Shown here: positions 33,801 through 49,100 of the stretch, piece by piece
Numbering within the stretch: the first letter of the stretch is position 1
Layout of the letters: the number at the start of each line of letters is the position of its first letter
Assembly (NCBI GenBank): GCA_020055645.1
Contig: CM034546.1
Span: forward strand, 93,620,001-93,684,000
Length of the DNA stretch: 64,000 nucleotides
Origin: Tomocerus qinae
Lineage: Eukaryota; Arthropoda; Collembola; Entomobryomorpha; Tomoceridae
Direction of reading: 5' to 3'
Translations under genes and position numbers: made by a program
The notes under the pieces: generated by a model
What the model was told of the DNA's origin: nothing
Databases searched by the model: none
Seen by the model: only the letters and a program-made list of their open reading frames with translations

Positions 33801-36800
33801 CTTGTGGGTTACCATTACCATCACAAATTACTATAAGCAATGTTAGTAGTATGCCCCAAAAAGTAAACCACTACAAATGTAATTGATAGGTATATTCACT
33901 GAATGAACGTGTCATGCATATTGGATGTGGATAATAGCTGACTCGAAATAGAAGAAACGTTGTCCATTATGTAAGTTCTGTTTAAAAACAAATGTGTATT
34001 CTAGTCACCCTTTCATAGTATTAAGGTATATGAGATTTACGTTTACCGGAACTAAGTAGTAAGCAGTAGTAGTGAGTGAGTAGTACAAGTAATAAAGATA
34101 TGATTGTATATACTAGCCATAGGTAATGACTTCTTAAATTGGCTATGTGTTTAGTGCAGGAGTTAGACAAGTAGAACATGTGTATACCTACAATGGATTA
34201 GTACAACTCTACATCTAGAAATAAATTGCACCTGTCTTTGCCTTATTTCCTCTTTTAAAGCATTTCACATTCTCATTCCTTCCGCTCGTTCCAGCTGCAG
34301 CTACTTGCACTAGTTTTACCAATATTGTAGAACTAATAGCAATACTTAGTAATATTGCTGCACTATTATGTTGTGTGAGTGTGGCTTCGAAAAACGGCTG
34401 CTACTAATGTCTCTGCTACACCAACACTTACTTTTTAGCCACCAGCACTATTGGCTAGTATGACTGTCTAGTGGTGGGGGTTAGATTTTACCTCACTGAT
34501 AGAAGCAACATTACATCTACCATAGACTTAAATACAGTATGATACTTATCATTGGATTACAGATATATTTCACTATTTCCTCTATAGCAATGTGGTTATT
34601 ATATATTACTTAAGAATAAGTAGCTCACGGTTTCATTTTATGATTACTGGAGGATATTAGGATTGTGCTTAATGGAGGTGACATGGTGGGAAACGCTTTC
34701 GTAGGTAGGATGATGCCATTTCTCAATATCTAACCATTCTTAAAGCATACTAACTGTACATAAAATATAATATCCATTCTTATTTGCAATATAAAAGTTT
34801 TCTCGGTTACGGCAGGTATTTAAACTGAAGTAAATGAGAATACGTGAATACCCCATAACGGATGAAAATAACTTTAATCCTAAAGGCCTTGATAGATTCT
34901 GGAAGTGAAAGTGTCAATGTGAAAGGGAATGAAGAACAGTCGCTTCCTTGCCATCTCTTGTACTTAAGTAGGATATACCTTATAACTCGATTAATTTTGT
35001 CCCCTCCAAATAGCTTTTCTTTCACGAACCTGCGACTCTGAATGCAATTTACACTTTCAATAATTCACCCTCTCCCGGGGTCAACTACAAACACTTATAA
35101 ACGACGTGGCCCTGGTCAATAATGTCAATGAATGGAGTTTTAGTTTCCAGTTCATCCCTAAATCAGATTGGAAATGAACTTGCTATTAGAGTTTACTGTT
35201 TTTGTTATTCTCTTGTAATTGGAGGACTACACAAGATTGCAGGGCATAATTGGAATCTCATGTGGTTCATGAAAACGTATGAATGAAGCGGTTTTCAGTA
35301 CGAAATGAACAGTGTACCTAAAGCCAGCAAATCTTTTAAGCCGTGCATGCCCATTGAATATTCATAGATCACTTTGCACATGAAAAATAGTTATCAACCA
35401 ATGTTCTTCATTGAACCAGGAACTTTTATCCTGTTTTGACTGTAGATTATAACATTATTACGGGTTGTAACAGTATAATAAACATTATATCACACCTCTG
35501 AGGACTTTCGTGCTGCTAAATACGCACGATTTTTGTAGTCTTGTTAGTGTGTTCATCCGAAGTGTACTGTACAATTTACAATAGTTAATAGCTATCAGGA
35601 GTTATAGTCATTTGTATGCATCAATTAGGCGAGCGGTTGGTGGGTTGTATTGGATTTCTATTAGAGGGGAATGGATTCCCTGATTGCCTTCTCCTCGTTC
35701 GGCATGGACGTAAATAAGAGTGAAGAGCAAAGTGAGTATTGAATTCATTGAATCTGTCTTAGCTGCAATAGCACTAAGTAGGAATGAAGGAAAATGTATG
35801 GATTTCGGTGTGCTCGGTTTCCCATTCGACACGTACTAATAAGAAGTTTGCAGTTAAGCTGATTGTGTTCTATTGTGTAATTGTGTAGTGTAGTTTGCGG
35901 ACGGAGTTGGTGAACTGAATACAATGGAGCACATTGAGCTGACATTGCATGTTTAGAGTTCTTTACTTTACCTGACTTGACTCCACTGGCATTCTCACTA
36001 TATCACAGTAAAGACTCAACTAACGAAACCCAAGAGTCAGTACTTACTAAATAGGAGTCTGTAGATAGAGTTGAGTCTAGGACGAAAAAGGAGCCGAACC
36101 GTAGAAGACGAAAAAGCTTCGTCTTTTAATTTAATTCTGCAAAATGCTGCCTATACTCGTATTACATAAATTCTTAATATTGGTGCATAGTATAAGATGA
36201 ATATAAAGCACTAATATGTACGCAGTTAAAGAATCTGCATGCATTGGTGCTTAACTCGAGCTGAAGTAGTTAATGTAAAAACTTTGTCCGTTCTTTTCAT
36301 GTTATAATAAATATAATCTCTCATCGCATCACATCGTATTCCCTCGGGTGCTGGTTTAGTTTAGTATGTATGGCTACTGTAAGTCTACCAAAGTAGAATA
36401 ACTTTGGTGAAGCAATAATGCATTTCGGTACTTGAAATTTTTGTCTAAATTGTTTTTCGTTATTTAAGCTGTACTTATGTTAGTATGGAATAGCGTAACT
36501 TGGACTTTCGCAACGGAATAGTGCGAATTACTAGGATTGCAAGTTATGATTATGATAGGAACTCGAGATAAGTTGAGTTTATATGTTTTTCTATTGTTTG
36601 CATTACGGCTTTGATGTTTCTTCTCATAGCCACGACCGCTGGTGATGTTTGTTTTCTAAGATTACTTATGTATGTATCGTGTACTCTATGGAATACTTTT
36701 ATGCACTCTTTGTGAATGTAGTCTGAGTAGAGCCGCAGTTTCTGCCTTTGGCATGACATAGGTCGCTTGCTTCCCTGTCAGCATGAATTAATTCATGAGT

Positions 36801-39800
36801 GAGTCAAGTCTTAGTCAGTATGGAAAATAAAGAAGCGAATTTCAGGAGGCAGTGATGGAGATTAGGAGATAAGCAAGAGATTGTATTGTTTATGGAAGGT
36901 AAGCCTTTTGTTTTTATATTCTCCACACTACACACGTAGATTCTCTGAAATCCTGCCTTAAAAACTTAACTCTCCATCTGTTAAGAAATTCCAAGTTAGA
37001 CATTTGAACCCTTTGAGTTCTCCTTTGACTGCTGTCTAAGATCCTATTTTAGATTCTGTTTCTTCTACACAGTTGACTATTACAGTTTCTTCTTCCAAAA
37101 TAGGAACAAAATTCCACTATTCACTTTGCCTTTATTACGGAAGGTGATTGTGCGAGTGTAGCTTTGGGTGATTACTCCTATGCAAATCGCAGCGGATAAG
37201 GAAGGAAGCTAGGAAACATTATTTTGTATAAATTATCTTGGATTTGCATTAAATATTATGCTTTTCTAAGCCTCCCTATATACAACGTTGTCTTCAGTAG
37301 TTAGAGTTAAGCTAAGGAGCTTTAAGATAAGCGTAGGGAGAGCCTAGTGTCGTGATGTTTAATAAATACCCTTTGTTAAACAAGTCACTCTAGTAGAATT
37401 TAGTAGTATGCTTCACTTAGTTTGGTTCCTCCGGGTTGCATTTACATTGAATTACCTACTCTACGTAGGATGTTTGCTTGTTGGTTTGGTACGTCTACGT
37501 ACCAAGTACCGGAGTGTACGATGCACAAACCTATTTCTTCAATGCAAATAAATGCAAACCACTATTCACTAGCATATTATAGTTTTCGTGCACGCTACTA
37601 ATGCCAATGGGATGCATTGTACCTAACAGCTTGGGCTGGGCTCACTATTCTCCCTCTATTATGCATACATACATCATCATAAGTAAGCAGGCAAAAGAGA
37701 CGTTCTATAAAATACACTGCACTACAGACCATAGTGCCCTTTTTCAGTTTTCTGTTCTCACCACGTCTCCCATGCTATCTAAACTATAAACCTCTTCTGC
37801 CCCAACTATGGATCATCATTGTATGTAATAATTGCCTCGAGCTGAATTTAAAACAGGATTCACCTACACTCCATGTATATTAGGCCTATAGAAAGAGCAC
37901 ACCCTCCCTAGAGAAATGACTTTTGTACTTTATGTACCTATGCAGGTAGAAGATTTTCTGTACAGTCTATTGCATTGGTTTCCTTCTGGAGACAATTCAG
38001 GGTGGATGTGGAAGCCAAATGAATGCAATGAAATACAATACTCTACACAATGTAGCTACAGAGCGTATGAAGGAATTACCCAACAAATGGTTAATACAGG
38101 ACAGTGCATAGTAAGTAGTCAAGTACATGAACAAGACAGAGGATTGAGACAATGACTCACTTTCTTACTCAGAATGATTTACTATCTTGGCTAACTTGAC
38201 AAGAGAAAAGTAGAGTATGTACCTGAGGAGAATAGGATGTCTCCTAATATAATACTAAATCTGCACTTATCGTCTATGGTCCTGTGAAGAATTTTAACGG
38301 ACAGATTAACCTAACTATTGTAGCCCACTTACAGCAACTTAAAGTCATAAATTCTGCATAGCGAAAGTGCAAGTCTGCCAAGCTACAACTAATTTAGCCA
38401 AGTAAATGTTCGCAGAGAAAAATGCCCACCCTGAATATAAGAAAATCAAAAATTCATGCAACACTCCTTACGCTCAGATCCAATACTATATAGTACGGTG
38501 ACTATACCTCAGTGCAATACGTACGCCCTGTTAACTTCCATGTAAGAGTTGGAGCGTTAATTCTCCAAGGAAGAAAGTACTGGAAGAAATGTACACAATG
38601 GGCACTCTGCCGTTCATTCTACCTTCAAACCTTCTACTGCTCACCGTACACGACAGAATGAAACACCATCACTACACACAGTGCTTACAGTGAACACTCT
38701 GCATACAGTTCCTTTACTTTACTGGCTTTTGTTTAGCGTATATCTCACTTTATATGCATTACAGGTAAACCTTCATGGAGTTTGTTTCAGTCTTTGTTAC
38801 ACATCTAGACAGAAACAGCAGCAAGCGATATAAAACATACGGTAATAGAGATGGGAGTCGTAGATATCCCATAAATACCCATATAAGTGTGTACCAGTGT
38901 GGATTACCAAACCTGAATCACACATAACAGTATAGCAGCAATAACCTTATACCCACCACTACACTGCAATACCGACAACTCCTTACCTTTTAGGTTATAA
39001 GTGTCGACTTTAATAGAAATGCAATGCAAGTGAATATAGTAAAACTCAAACCAACCAAAAATACGTTACACACAGTACATGCCTGTTTTTTAAATAGAAA
39101 CTCCAAGCAATACGTCTAGAATATTATTTCCACCTTCTGAAACTCTAACGTACGTTTCCTCCAACTAATATTCAATAAAAATCTACTAACATGCTCTCAT
39201 ATGTACAAAATCTAAAATCGGTATGAAAAGGATATTGGGATACAAAGAAGTAGATCTTACTTTTGTCGAGGTATTTAATTTAAGAATATATTTTCTACTA
39301 TAACGTACAGAAAAGTGCATGCATTATAAATACGGTGCATAGGTAATCTGTGCAGTTAAGTAGAAGATTAATTTGCATGGTGTATGAAGTTCATAGAAAA
39401 TGTCACAGCATAGAAGAGATTATGTAAACCATCAGAGAGACTTGTGTAACCGAGTCATTTTGCTGTCAGGTGTTCATTCATGTTTGTTACATAATTATCA
39501 CAGTAGTTTCTGTTGTGCAGATACCGTTCCAGTGAAAAACGAAATGCCAATGGGTTATAGCAGCTGTGAGATACATCTGAGTCTTGGCTGAGTGAGAGAG
39601 GATCTTGTCCTTGTATAAAGGAAGTTTAATGGAATAAAGAGCAAGTGAATTTTGTAGAAGTATGCATTTACCTTTGGAGTTAGAAAGTCACAAGAATAGT
39701 TGGCTGACTTTTCCAGTGCATAGAATGAGTGAAGTTATGTAGGAAGATACATTTCGTTCATTTCTTATTTCGTTGGTGTGTGACACGAAGTGGAGAAGCG

Positions 39801-42800
39801 AGGAAGGCATTAGAATTCGACTCATGCTCTGGTGATGTGACTTTTCGTGAGTTGAGTAAGTAAAGAATAAACTTTATTTTATCCGCTCTTGTTTCCCCAT
39901 ATTTTTACAGGACATACAGAGTGCAGACAACGGAGGATGCATAGCAAGGTAGTTAGAGTAGAGTAGCAGTTAGTCACTCTCATCATGTGTACTAGTGTAA
40001 GCTTGTGGAAGTGATTCCGTTCACTCTGGACTGCATACATATGGAAAGATTCACATGGAGAGTACATCATCCTATGTCAGATTCCAAAGTATAAACACTC
40101 TCTTCTTCACATACTTGTGATACCAATAGGTAAGGAATACTAAACATATTAGATGCCTAGCTATACAATAACTTAGTTACTTTAAAAGGCATACGACAGA
40201 GCCTAACTAGACTACTAATGTAATTACAAGAGTGTTTTTCCACCTCCGACTGTAGTCACTAACCTGCATATTTCCTATATTATCCAATGCACCATGGACA
40301 TAGGCTATAAACAGTAAGGTAGTATACTTTGTCAAACTAACAACGTTAAAGCAGCAGAGCGTGGTAGTAACAAAGTTTGCTCTTGTTTCTGACTAGCGAA
40401 ACGGACTCTAATCTTACACTTGCTTCTTGGCATTATGACATTTGCTTTAGTTCAGTTGACTTTGTGTCGTCGCTTGTGTGTACCCAAGTCGAGTTACACG
40501 AACAAGTGTGCTCCTGTCATATTGTCCAAGAGTTTTAGATCCTTAATGTAATGAAAGTTTATATTTATTACTGCTATACTAGCCCAACGTATGTACAGAT
40601 ACGTTTTCTTGTCACAGTTATATAACGAAATGGCGTAATGTCTAATGTAATATGTTCGCAGATAAAAGACAAACATATTATACTTCCCAGCCTTGCCTTA
40701 CATTTTTTGCCTTTGCGATTAACTAGTGTTTACCAGTATAACGAAATGCCATAGCCAAATACTGTAGTGACAGAGATCGCAGGAGAAGAATAACGCTCTA
40801 CATAATCCATAGCCAAGTACACCAAATTACATTAAAGTTTATGTAGAGACATAGACTTCTGCAATACTTGACAGGGTCCTTCGTAAATACGGACAGACAC
40901 TAAGAATACTAAATACGATTATTCACAACTTTTAGTATTTTTACACCTAACACATATAAAGTCATTTAAAGTTGGAACACGTCCGAAAAATCTCCCGTTC
41001 AAAGTCTTAGTGCTCAGCTTCCATTTGAAAACTATGTGAGTGTTCTTTTCGTGTATGTTGTAAGCTTGTAATTTAATTAGGCTAGCTGATTATCTCCATT
41101 CATAGAAAAACTAGGCTATGTAATACATAATTTAAAAAATTCTTCCTAGAGTATACAGGAAATTAAGAATTCTAATCCTCAGTTGTCGTTTTGGCGTGTT
41201 TGGAATGTTAACAAGTCCAAGTATCATATTTATGAAGTACCGTGCACCAAACACCGTGCATTATTGTATATTACTCTGTACTCCTTACATCCTGAAGCAC
41301 TTACTAATCGTAAGCTTCCTTTTCAGCAAAACTGAAAGAGAGACGAGAGGCTGTGTTGTTTTGAGTCACTTGGGTTTGTTTTTGGCCTCATATATGTTGC
41401 AGTAATGTAGCATACATATTTTGCTATATAAACTCGTATTTATATTCTATTCTAGTAAAATAACAAGCTATATTCATACTCATTACATATACTCACATAT
41501 ACTTACTTTAAGTATATGTACACATATACAAACAGTATTAAGGCATTAGACGACAAAGCAATGAGAGAATCCATTTCATCACATAATCGCATCAAACAAC
41601 ATTATGGCATATTAAGTATGTATTACTGTTAAAGTAAAAGAATGCCGAATGAGCGTGTGTAAGAGACAAATAAGGTGTCCGTTTTTTATATGTATTATAT
41701 CTAAGCTTTTATAGTATGCATAAACAGTACTGCAAAATACATTTAGGAGATGCGGTACGGCTTACTTTTATTACATTAGCAATAAGAATGCATTTGAAGA
41801 TGAGTTGACTATAATTTCGTACTTACTATTATAAGGGCGGTATATAGAATGGTATATAACGTCTCAATAGTGCAGCGATATAAGTCAAGCTAGGCAACAT
41901 TTTTTGAACAGGAACTTGAATTCAAGCTGAATTCAAAAGTCTAAACCATTCCATAACACAACAGGCCATTGTAATGTATATAGCATAGAGCATTATAGAT
42001 GTGAGTAGTAGTAAAGTGTATGAAAGTGCAGAGTGCTAAGGTATCGACTTGACTATTCTGTGGACTGAGTAAGTAGGATTGTGGATGGAGTATGTATGAT
42101 ATTGTGGGTAGTATTAGTGTACGTACTATGTATGTAGGTATGTGAAGACAGAGACAGATAGTGGATACTTGTAGCTAGAGTTACATTGCATTTTGAGGCA
42201 AGTACAGAGAGTTCAGTTGAGTCAGTTCAGCCAAGTCGGTTTGTGTGTACGGACGCTCTACTCGACTCTAGACTACACTTGAAGATAAGCAACGGCTACA
42301 AATACTACTCCAAAGTAAAGCTATAATAATAATATATAAGAACGTAACCCTGGTTTGGTTCAGTTTTGTTTGCTCTTCTGCCTACTCTTCTCTTGGCTTA
42401 GAGATATATTCAAGTTGGCCTTAGTGTTTTATACGATAATGTAAGTTACATGTCCTTTCCTTATATTAAAGATAGCTTAGCTGCTGTTAAAAGGAGACGT
42501 TAGCAGATAGCACAGGCAGAACAGAAGAGAACTTGTATTTGTACGTACTTGTACTTGTGGCGTACTTACAAAAGTCAAACCAGAGCCAGAAGATTCTCAA
42601 GAGTAGGACAAGTGACGTCAGGTTGGTTATTATCATCCACATCATCTTCCTTCATATTTATAATATAATAGACTTTGATTTATAACCCTTTGGTTACTAT
42701 CATTTTAAATAGTTCGAAATGAACTTTGAAATCCTACTGATAGCTAAAACCTTTTTTCATCATACACACAGCTATAGTTCACACTATCATCTGACTAGCT

Positions 42801-45800
42801 CTAAGTGAAGGTTTTCAATTTATGATTTGTGTGTATTTTGCCCTGTACTCCAATCTGTGTACCTCCACAATCTACACAAAGGACAGGAAAGAAAACTTAA
42901 AATAATAATAGTACATTCATATAGTCCTCGCACTTTATACCAGGATACTGTATTGTAGGTCTGTACAGCCCAGGCAAGGTGGGTATCACTCTATTTCAAT
43001 TCAAAATTTAAAACAGTATTTACATATTATTATTAGAAGTGAGTCCATTGTGATTTAAAGCTAATATTATTATAACTGTGATTAAATACTTTATAAATAC
43101 ATACATGGAATTCCACTTTAGTCCTTTAGTCCCTATGGTCTTCAAATCATCTATAAACCAAATCAAACAAGGTTTTATTGCCTTTAGAGCAGCGTAACTA
43201 ACTACGACGCATAATTTTCACTAAACCATCCACACATAATTTCTCTAAGTAGATAGCCTCTGTACAGTCCATTCTGGCAGATAGCAATTTGGCTCGTGAC
43301 ACTATACAAGTACACAATTATTATTATTTCCACCCAGATACATTATCTTAAATGTGATATCGTCTTAGTGCAAATGGGTTATGTGTGTACTATTGCTACC
43401 TTTACTTAATTTAACTGTTCTTGGGCATGTATTAGAAAGTCAAATGCAAAGCATAATTTTAAGAAACCATCCACTTTTGCCAAATAGTAAAGAATTTCCA
43501 AATTATTGACTTTGGATTAGTTTACTTGATTCAGTAGTACACAAACGGTTATGAAATGATTATATAAGTATGTAAAAACGTCAGTTTGAGATGACAAACA
43601 TTTTCATACATTATCTGTCCATGAATCACTATCTGTTGCATTAGTTGTGTGCACATAATATAGTTCATCAGCCACTTCAATCCTATGAAAAGAGACTTAT
43701 CGTTGGATTTTTTGCCCTTGTTTAAGAGTTTAATGACTTTAGTCTAATTCAAACTTACAAAGACGAGAGTGCATTCATTTGCATTGATGGTAAAGTGAAG
43801 GTAGCAGAAATTATTGAAATTATACACAAACAACCAACATATTTGCCAACTGTAGACACAATCATATCATCAAAGCGTAAGACAACAAACAGTTTTAGTA
43901 GTCAGTACAAGACTTTACCTTTACATATAGTTAGGTAATCTGTAGGAGAAGCTGTGATTCCTGGTTTACAAAACGAAAGTGTACTAATAAAAATTAAAAA
44001 TTTAGCTAATCTGGTATTAACAAAGAATTACGGCAATTAAGTTTGTCGTACGTCCTTAGCGAAAGCTAGTAACTTTGTGCGAACCGAGTTTTATGCATGC
44101 AAACTAGTACTTTGAATTTATGAGATGGTAAGATAAAATTAGACTGAATTGAATTTAGTAGTACTACCATTTAGTTTTTGGCAAATCAAAATTACTTATG
44201 CAGATGGAGAGTATTCAGGATTAGAAGGATCCATTTGGACAAAGTGGGCATAGGGCATTACTGTAGCGTAATGATGTTACCACACGGATAAGTAAATAGC
44301 AAGTAAGAACTGATGATTAGGTAAAAATATTGTAGAGCAGACAGCAGGATATTGCAACTAAGCACGAAAATGCATTAAAAAACTTAACACAGCTCATATC
44401 CATGTCAGATTCCACCTGACCTAACATAGCACAAAGAGAACCTTGATTAAATAGATGTGAGCAATCATGCGTGAATGAGTGCTTTCGTATAATATTTTTA
44501 TGCTCCCAGTTATTACGTATAATGGTAACTACTATATTATACTCCAGGCTTGCCGTATATTGTTTTCTTACTGGACAAGACAAACGAAGTGCCCGATATA
44601 GGTAGTAGTGTAAATGTAAAAGTTAGAAGTACTTAGGCTCTGCCTGTCCAAAGTAGTTCTTGTTTTTCTCTTTGCTATAATATTGATATTATGGATTAGA
44701 ATTGACTATATTTACTTATAACTTACGTAACTTTGTACGTGAGTTAGTACAGAAGGCCACAAATTCTCCAGGCTCTTTGGACAAATGCATTTATAACTAA
44801 ACTGCAATCTGCATTGAAGCAAGTCGGCCCTGGTGATTTTCTGAGTGAAACCAACTTTAGCAGAAATATAGTTTTTCAAAGATATATTTTACATAACGAC
44901 CCAAGGAAAAGTAGTATTTCAGAATTGTTGAAATTTTGCCGAAATTAAGAGCTGTCATCGTAAGCTGCACCATAACTTTTTAGGTATATTTTAAGTGTTA
45001 AGCGAGGAAGGTCATCAACAATTCTACGTATATCTACTACCTATGTAATATGCAATCAAAGTAATCATACACGGAACACTAAATAATTAGTCATTTGTTT
45101 ATCACGGTTCGGTGGTGATATAACTTGAAGTAGATTACGATTATTTTCCGTAGTACTGCCACCAGCTGATTGGCAATTGTATTGGAGTGGTTTGTGTTTA
45201 TCTGTCACTTTTTCGGAGGTACAGTACGATCTGTGCAGATCTAAATAGTTTTCTTTCTTTTCCTTTGTGGTATGTTGCATTTCGTCGATTTGTGAGGATG
45301 TTTACTTTTCTATTAATTGATTTTATGTTATGTAACGCTTACTTATATGGTTTTTTTCCTTTGTAGATTTCGTGTCGGTTTAAAATTGGAAAATTTGAAG
45401 AATACAATTCTTCATTACTCGATATTCAAGATTTAGAAATATTCTTCTACAACGATACTACTAGAAAGCTGACAGCTGCCTGGATTTCGATCTGTTTATG
45501 TACTTGGCACCCAAATTCTGTAACACATCCTACAATTCTTTAAGTTCGTGATTTTGTGATTGTTATTCAATATTACTCTGTAAGATATCGTTTTTCCACG
45601 CACTACTATCAATCCTCGTAGGTATCGTTTTTTGATGGATTAAATTACAGTTACTACAATTTCATTTACTGTGCAAGAATGCACCATTAAAGAAAGACTG
45701 TGATGTGACCTTGTGAATTTATCATGAAAAAGCAAAGTTTTGAACACTGCTGATAAAAACGTAATTTACTATCCATTTGTGACATTGTGAGCAATACTTT

Positions 45801-46182
45801 GACATTATTGTATGATTCGAATAGTGATGTTGTGATGGAAATTTTATAAATAATCGATATAGCTTTGAATTTGAACATAATAAACATTTTTCAAGCTAGA
45901 GGTATTTAAAATCTTGTTATAGCTGCAGTGTTCCATTGTTCTCAAGTTCAAAATACTTAAAACTTGCTACCCACTACTTGTGAATTGCTTGAAAGTGAGT
46001 TATGTATGTAGATTAATTATATACCTAACTGAACAGATAATTTGGGAACAAACTTGTGCTGTTCCTGAAAAGTTATGATTTTAAGCAGCCAATAAGTGGC
46101 TATTATTAAATTAACGAACTTTTGAAACAGGTATTGAAATTTTAAGTAAAGATATTACTAGTATATCAAGAATATCACCACC
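30888..46182. other. 15-kb gene-poor region upstream of AGFG
   Basis: After the NDUFS2 3' UTR (to about 31300) I find no exon I can defend on either strand and no tRNA-like or CRISPR-like structure. The sequence is rich in GTAC, TAGTA and ACTAC words without forming clean tandem arrays. The 80-bp exact duplication at 33222/33757 lies here. A short Cys-containing ORF at 33036-33254 (motif VCKIC) is unassigned. Distal promoters or 5' UTR exons of AGFG may be hidden here; an acceptor-like AAACAG|G at about 46131 lies just before its ATG. Confidence 0.45.
33222..33836 (+). repeat. Exact 80-bp direct repeat flanking 455 bp
   Basis: The 80 bp from AATAGACGG to ACTATAA at 33222-33301 recur without a visible mismatch at 33757-33836. 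The 455 bp between begin and end with weakly inverted words (CACTTTAGACT inside the left, and CACTTTACACT as reverse complement of the right) and hold a second copy of the left word (CACTTTATACTCATGC). It may be a recent 535-bp tandem duplication cut short, or an insertion with duplicated flanks. Confidence 0.8.
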
Positions 46183-49100
46183 ATGAGCAAATCAAATATG
46201 AACGGGAAGTCCAAGGGTCAGGAAGAAACGAATCTGAAGCTGCTTAGGGAGTTGACACATCTTCCAGCAAACAGACACTGTTTCGACTGTGGCCAAAGAG
46301 GTCCGACTTATGTCAACATCACTATAGGATCCTTTGTCTGTATGTCATGTTCTGGACTGCTGTAAGTAACTTTTATTATTAGCAAACTGTTTAGTATAAT
46401 CTATGTAAATGCTATTTTCCTCTGCGAATCATACATAGTATAATGTTAGTTTGGTCAGTTTGACAATGCTTTGGATTGGCACATGTTTTTTTAATTTAAA
46501 GTTTCCTTAAATGAAATGCAATTCAACCAAAAATCCTTTAACCGTAGTCGTAAGCGTAGTACTATAGCAAGAGTTGCAAATTATAAATCCCCCAAAAGTT
46601 AGTTTTAGGTATTAAGTGAGACGTCCGCTTATTATGTGTGATGTGTAGCCCCAAATAACGAGTTTATCTGTTAATGCCTCTAGTGTCATTGTGAAAATCT
46701 GAAAACATGACCAACATTCACATGCAGTTTTATATCTGACTATCTGACAGTTCTGTTTTATGTAATTTGCCTCAAAAGGAAACAACTTACATAATTTATG
46801 AGTATTATGAGTCATTGTTTCTCTTTTGTGTAGTCTACTAACTACCTTTAAACAATTAGATCATTAGCGCATAATATAAATAAATGAGTCATTTTTACCC
46901 TTCTCATATTTCCTTATCAGTTATTATGACGAATACTAAATACCTGTCTACTTTATTTATAGCTGCTAAACTGTAAATAAACTTTGTTTCATACAATGGA
47001 ACGTTACAGAAAACTATGTTAAACTGTATACAGTATAATGTAATAGCCATATTTCTAAGATACTAGTATAGGTACAGGGTACATAACACAAACGCATATA
47101 ATATGATTCCTTACACCATGAATCATGGTTATTAAGAAGAGATGATACATGTATTGTACCGTTGTTATACACATCTTTTATATATGGTACTGCATTGTTA
47201 TACTGTAACATATTTTTATGTCGGTAGTTATTTAGTGGTGCATGTTTAACATCTTAATAACTAATACAATGAAGCTTTATGAGTTTTCTTGGAGTTGCTG
47301 CAAAGCCTTTAAATACATACCATAAAGGTTTAGTGGGCAATGTTTATAGTGATGTAGCCGTAGGAAGGTATTTATGTCTCCAATGTCCTATTAGTATTTT
47401 GCAAAATCAGTGAAAGTGAACTGAGATGACTTACTTTGTAAACCTCTATGCAGTTAGGAAATAGAAATTAAAATAAGTAACCCGAAGGCTATGTTATGGC
47501 GATTATTATGAATGACTATGATTCATTAAGTTCTTTGACAGTATTCCGACCTGCATTTTACAGTGTATGTCTATTGCATTGTGAATGTTTATTACTTCAG
47601 TAAATTATTGTCGTTTTAATTACCTATAACGAAGCATGAATCTAAGTGAAACAAATTGAATTTTAATGTTTGTCGGTAAATGCGGCTTCCATATAAAAGC
47701 AGAAAACTTTTCTTTTCAAACACTTAAGGTATACTTCTAGCATACGTACTAATTTAATTTTCTTGCTTTCATCGTCGGAGTAAACAAATTCCAAACTTTT
47801 CTGTTTTCTACAGTTGACAGCTAAAGAGAACTTTTTATTGCTTGTGTAATGTTTGTGATAGTCACAAGTCTAACTTATAATCTAATTAGCTGGTCTGAAA
47901 TAGTAATAGGAAAGTAATACATATAATATACTACAAGTGACATATTTAAGCCAAGTGAGTGAACACTTCAAAAATTAACCTACTGACAGTTGTGTTGATC
48001 TACCTATATGTACTAAACGCATTTTGTATATGATATAATATGCGTTATATTGTGTGTTAAGAAAGGCAGCTATAGTACATTTATAACTATTAACTTTACA
48101 CAATTTGTTTTGCACTGTGGACGACAGTTTCAAAAAGCGTATAACTTCGGAGTGGTGTAAAGCACACAGGCGGTTATTCACGTTCGAAACTTTATAATGA
48201 AACATCAGTAATTAGCATTGTGATTATTTGCATTGTCTGATTAACAGCCATAACATCGGTCCCAATCCCAAAGATCCTCATTCCAGGAGCGAGAAAACAA
48301 AAGTCCCATATTGACTATATGGACTGCATTTTTACCAAATGCAAACACGTAGCGCAATTTATGTATTTTGTGATATTGCTTATCCTATTTCAATTACGTA
48401 AGCAAGCAAACGGAAGATGTTCGTGGAGAATCCGAGAACCTTATCTATTTATTCCGTTTCTAACCAGCCATTAATGCAATTTCATAAACATTTCTTAGTA
48501 AATTGCTTTTGATTTATTGTCAATATTAGCATAGTTCAAATCAAATACATCCTCTAGGGCACATTATCTCTGTCTGATTACGTATTCAGCAATGAATGAC
48601 ACTAGTGTCAAACGTTATATATGCTATACTTATATACTGCGGTTGTTTTTCTTTCCTATTAAATTCCCAAGAAAAAGGTTGTCTCATTGAACCTTGTGTG
48701 TTGAATACTCTTAATCTAGTGTATGGTAATTCACTTAAGTATTGTTTGTACAGCCAGCCGTGGGTCGTGTAGAGTTAATTTGAATCTTAAATTCATATTG
48801 TATCAAATGGAGAGTTTCTTGGAATCAGAAAATGTGGAGCAATACCTACTTCGGATTACTGAGATAAAACTTTTGAGCTTTACCCTGCATTGAGGCATTT
48901 CGACTTCATTAGATATAGTATGAGCAGCAAAGTGTTGATTTGGCTATCATGAAATGAAATTCTTAGTAATTAGTAGATATCATTTATTAGTGGTTTACTA
49001 TTATTACATGTCAATCTAATTGCATATTATTTCAGTATAATTGTTTATAAAAGGTCAAATATAACATGCAATACGCAATAACCTATTTATTAGTTTATAA

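Noticed and set aside
36550-36759. Minus-strand ORF with an amphipathic-looking helix
   Set aside because: No signal peptide, no splice partners, no family; within chance for this length.
44317-44583. 88-residue minus-strand ORF with several cysteines
   Set aside because: No recognisable spacing or signal peptide and no homology I can name.
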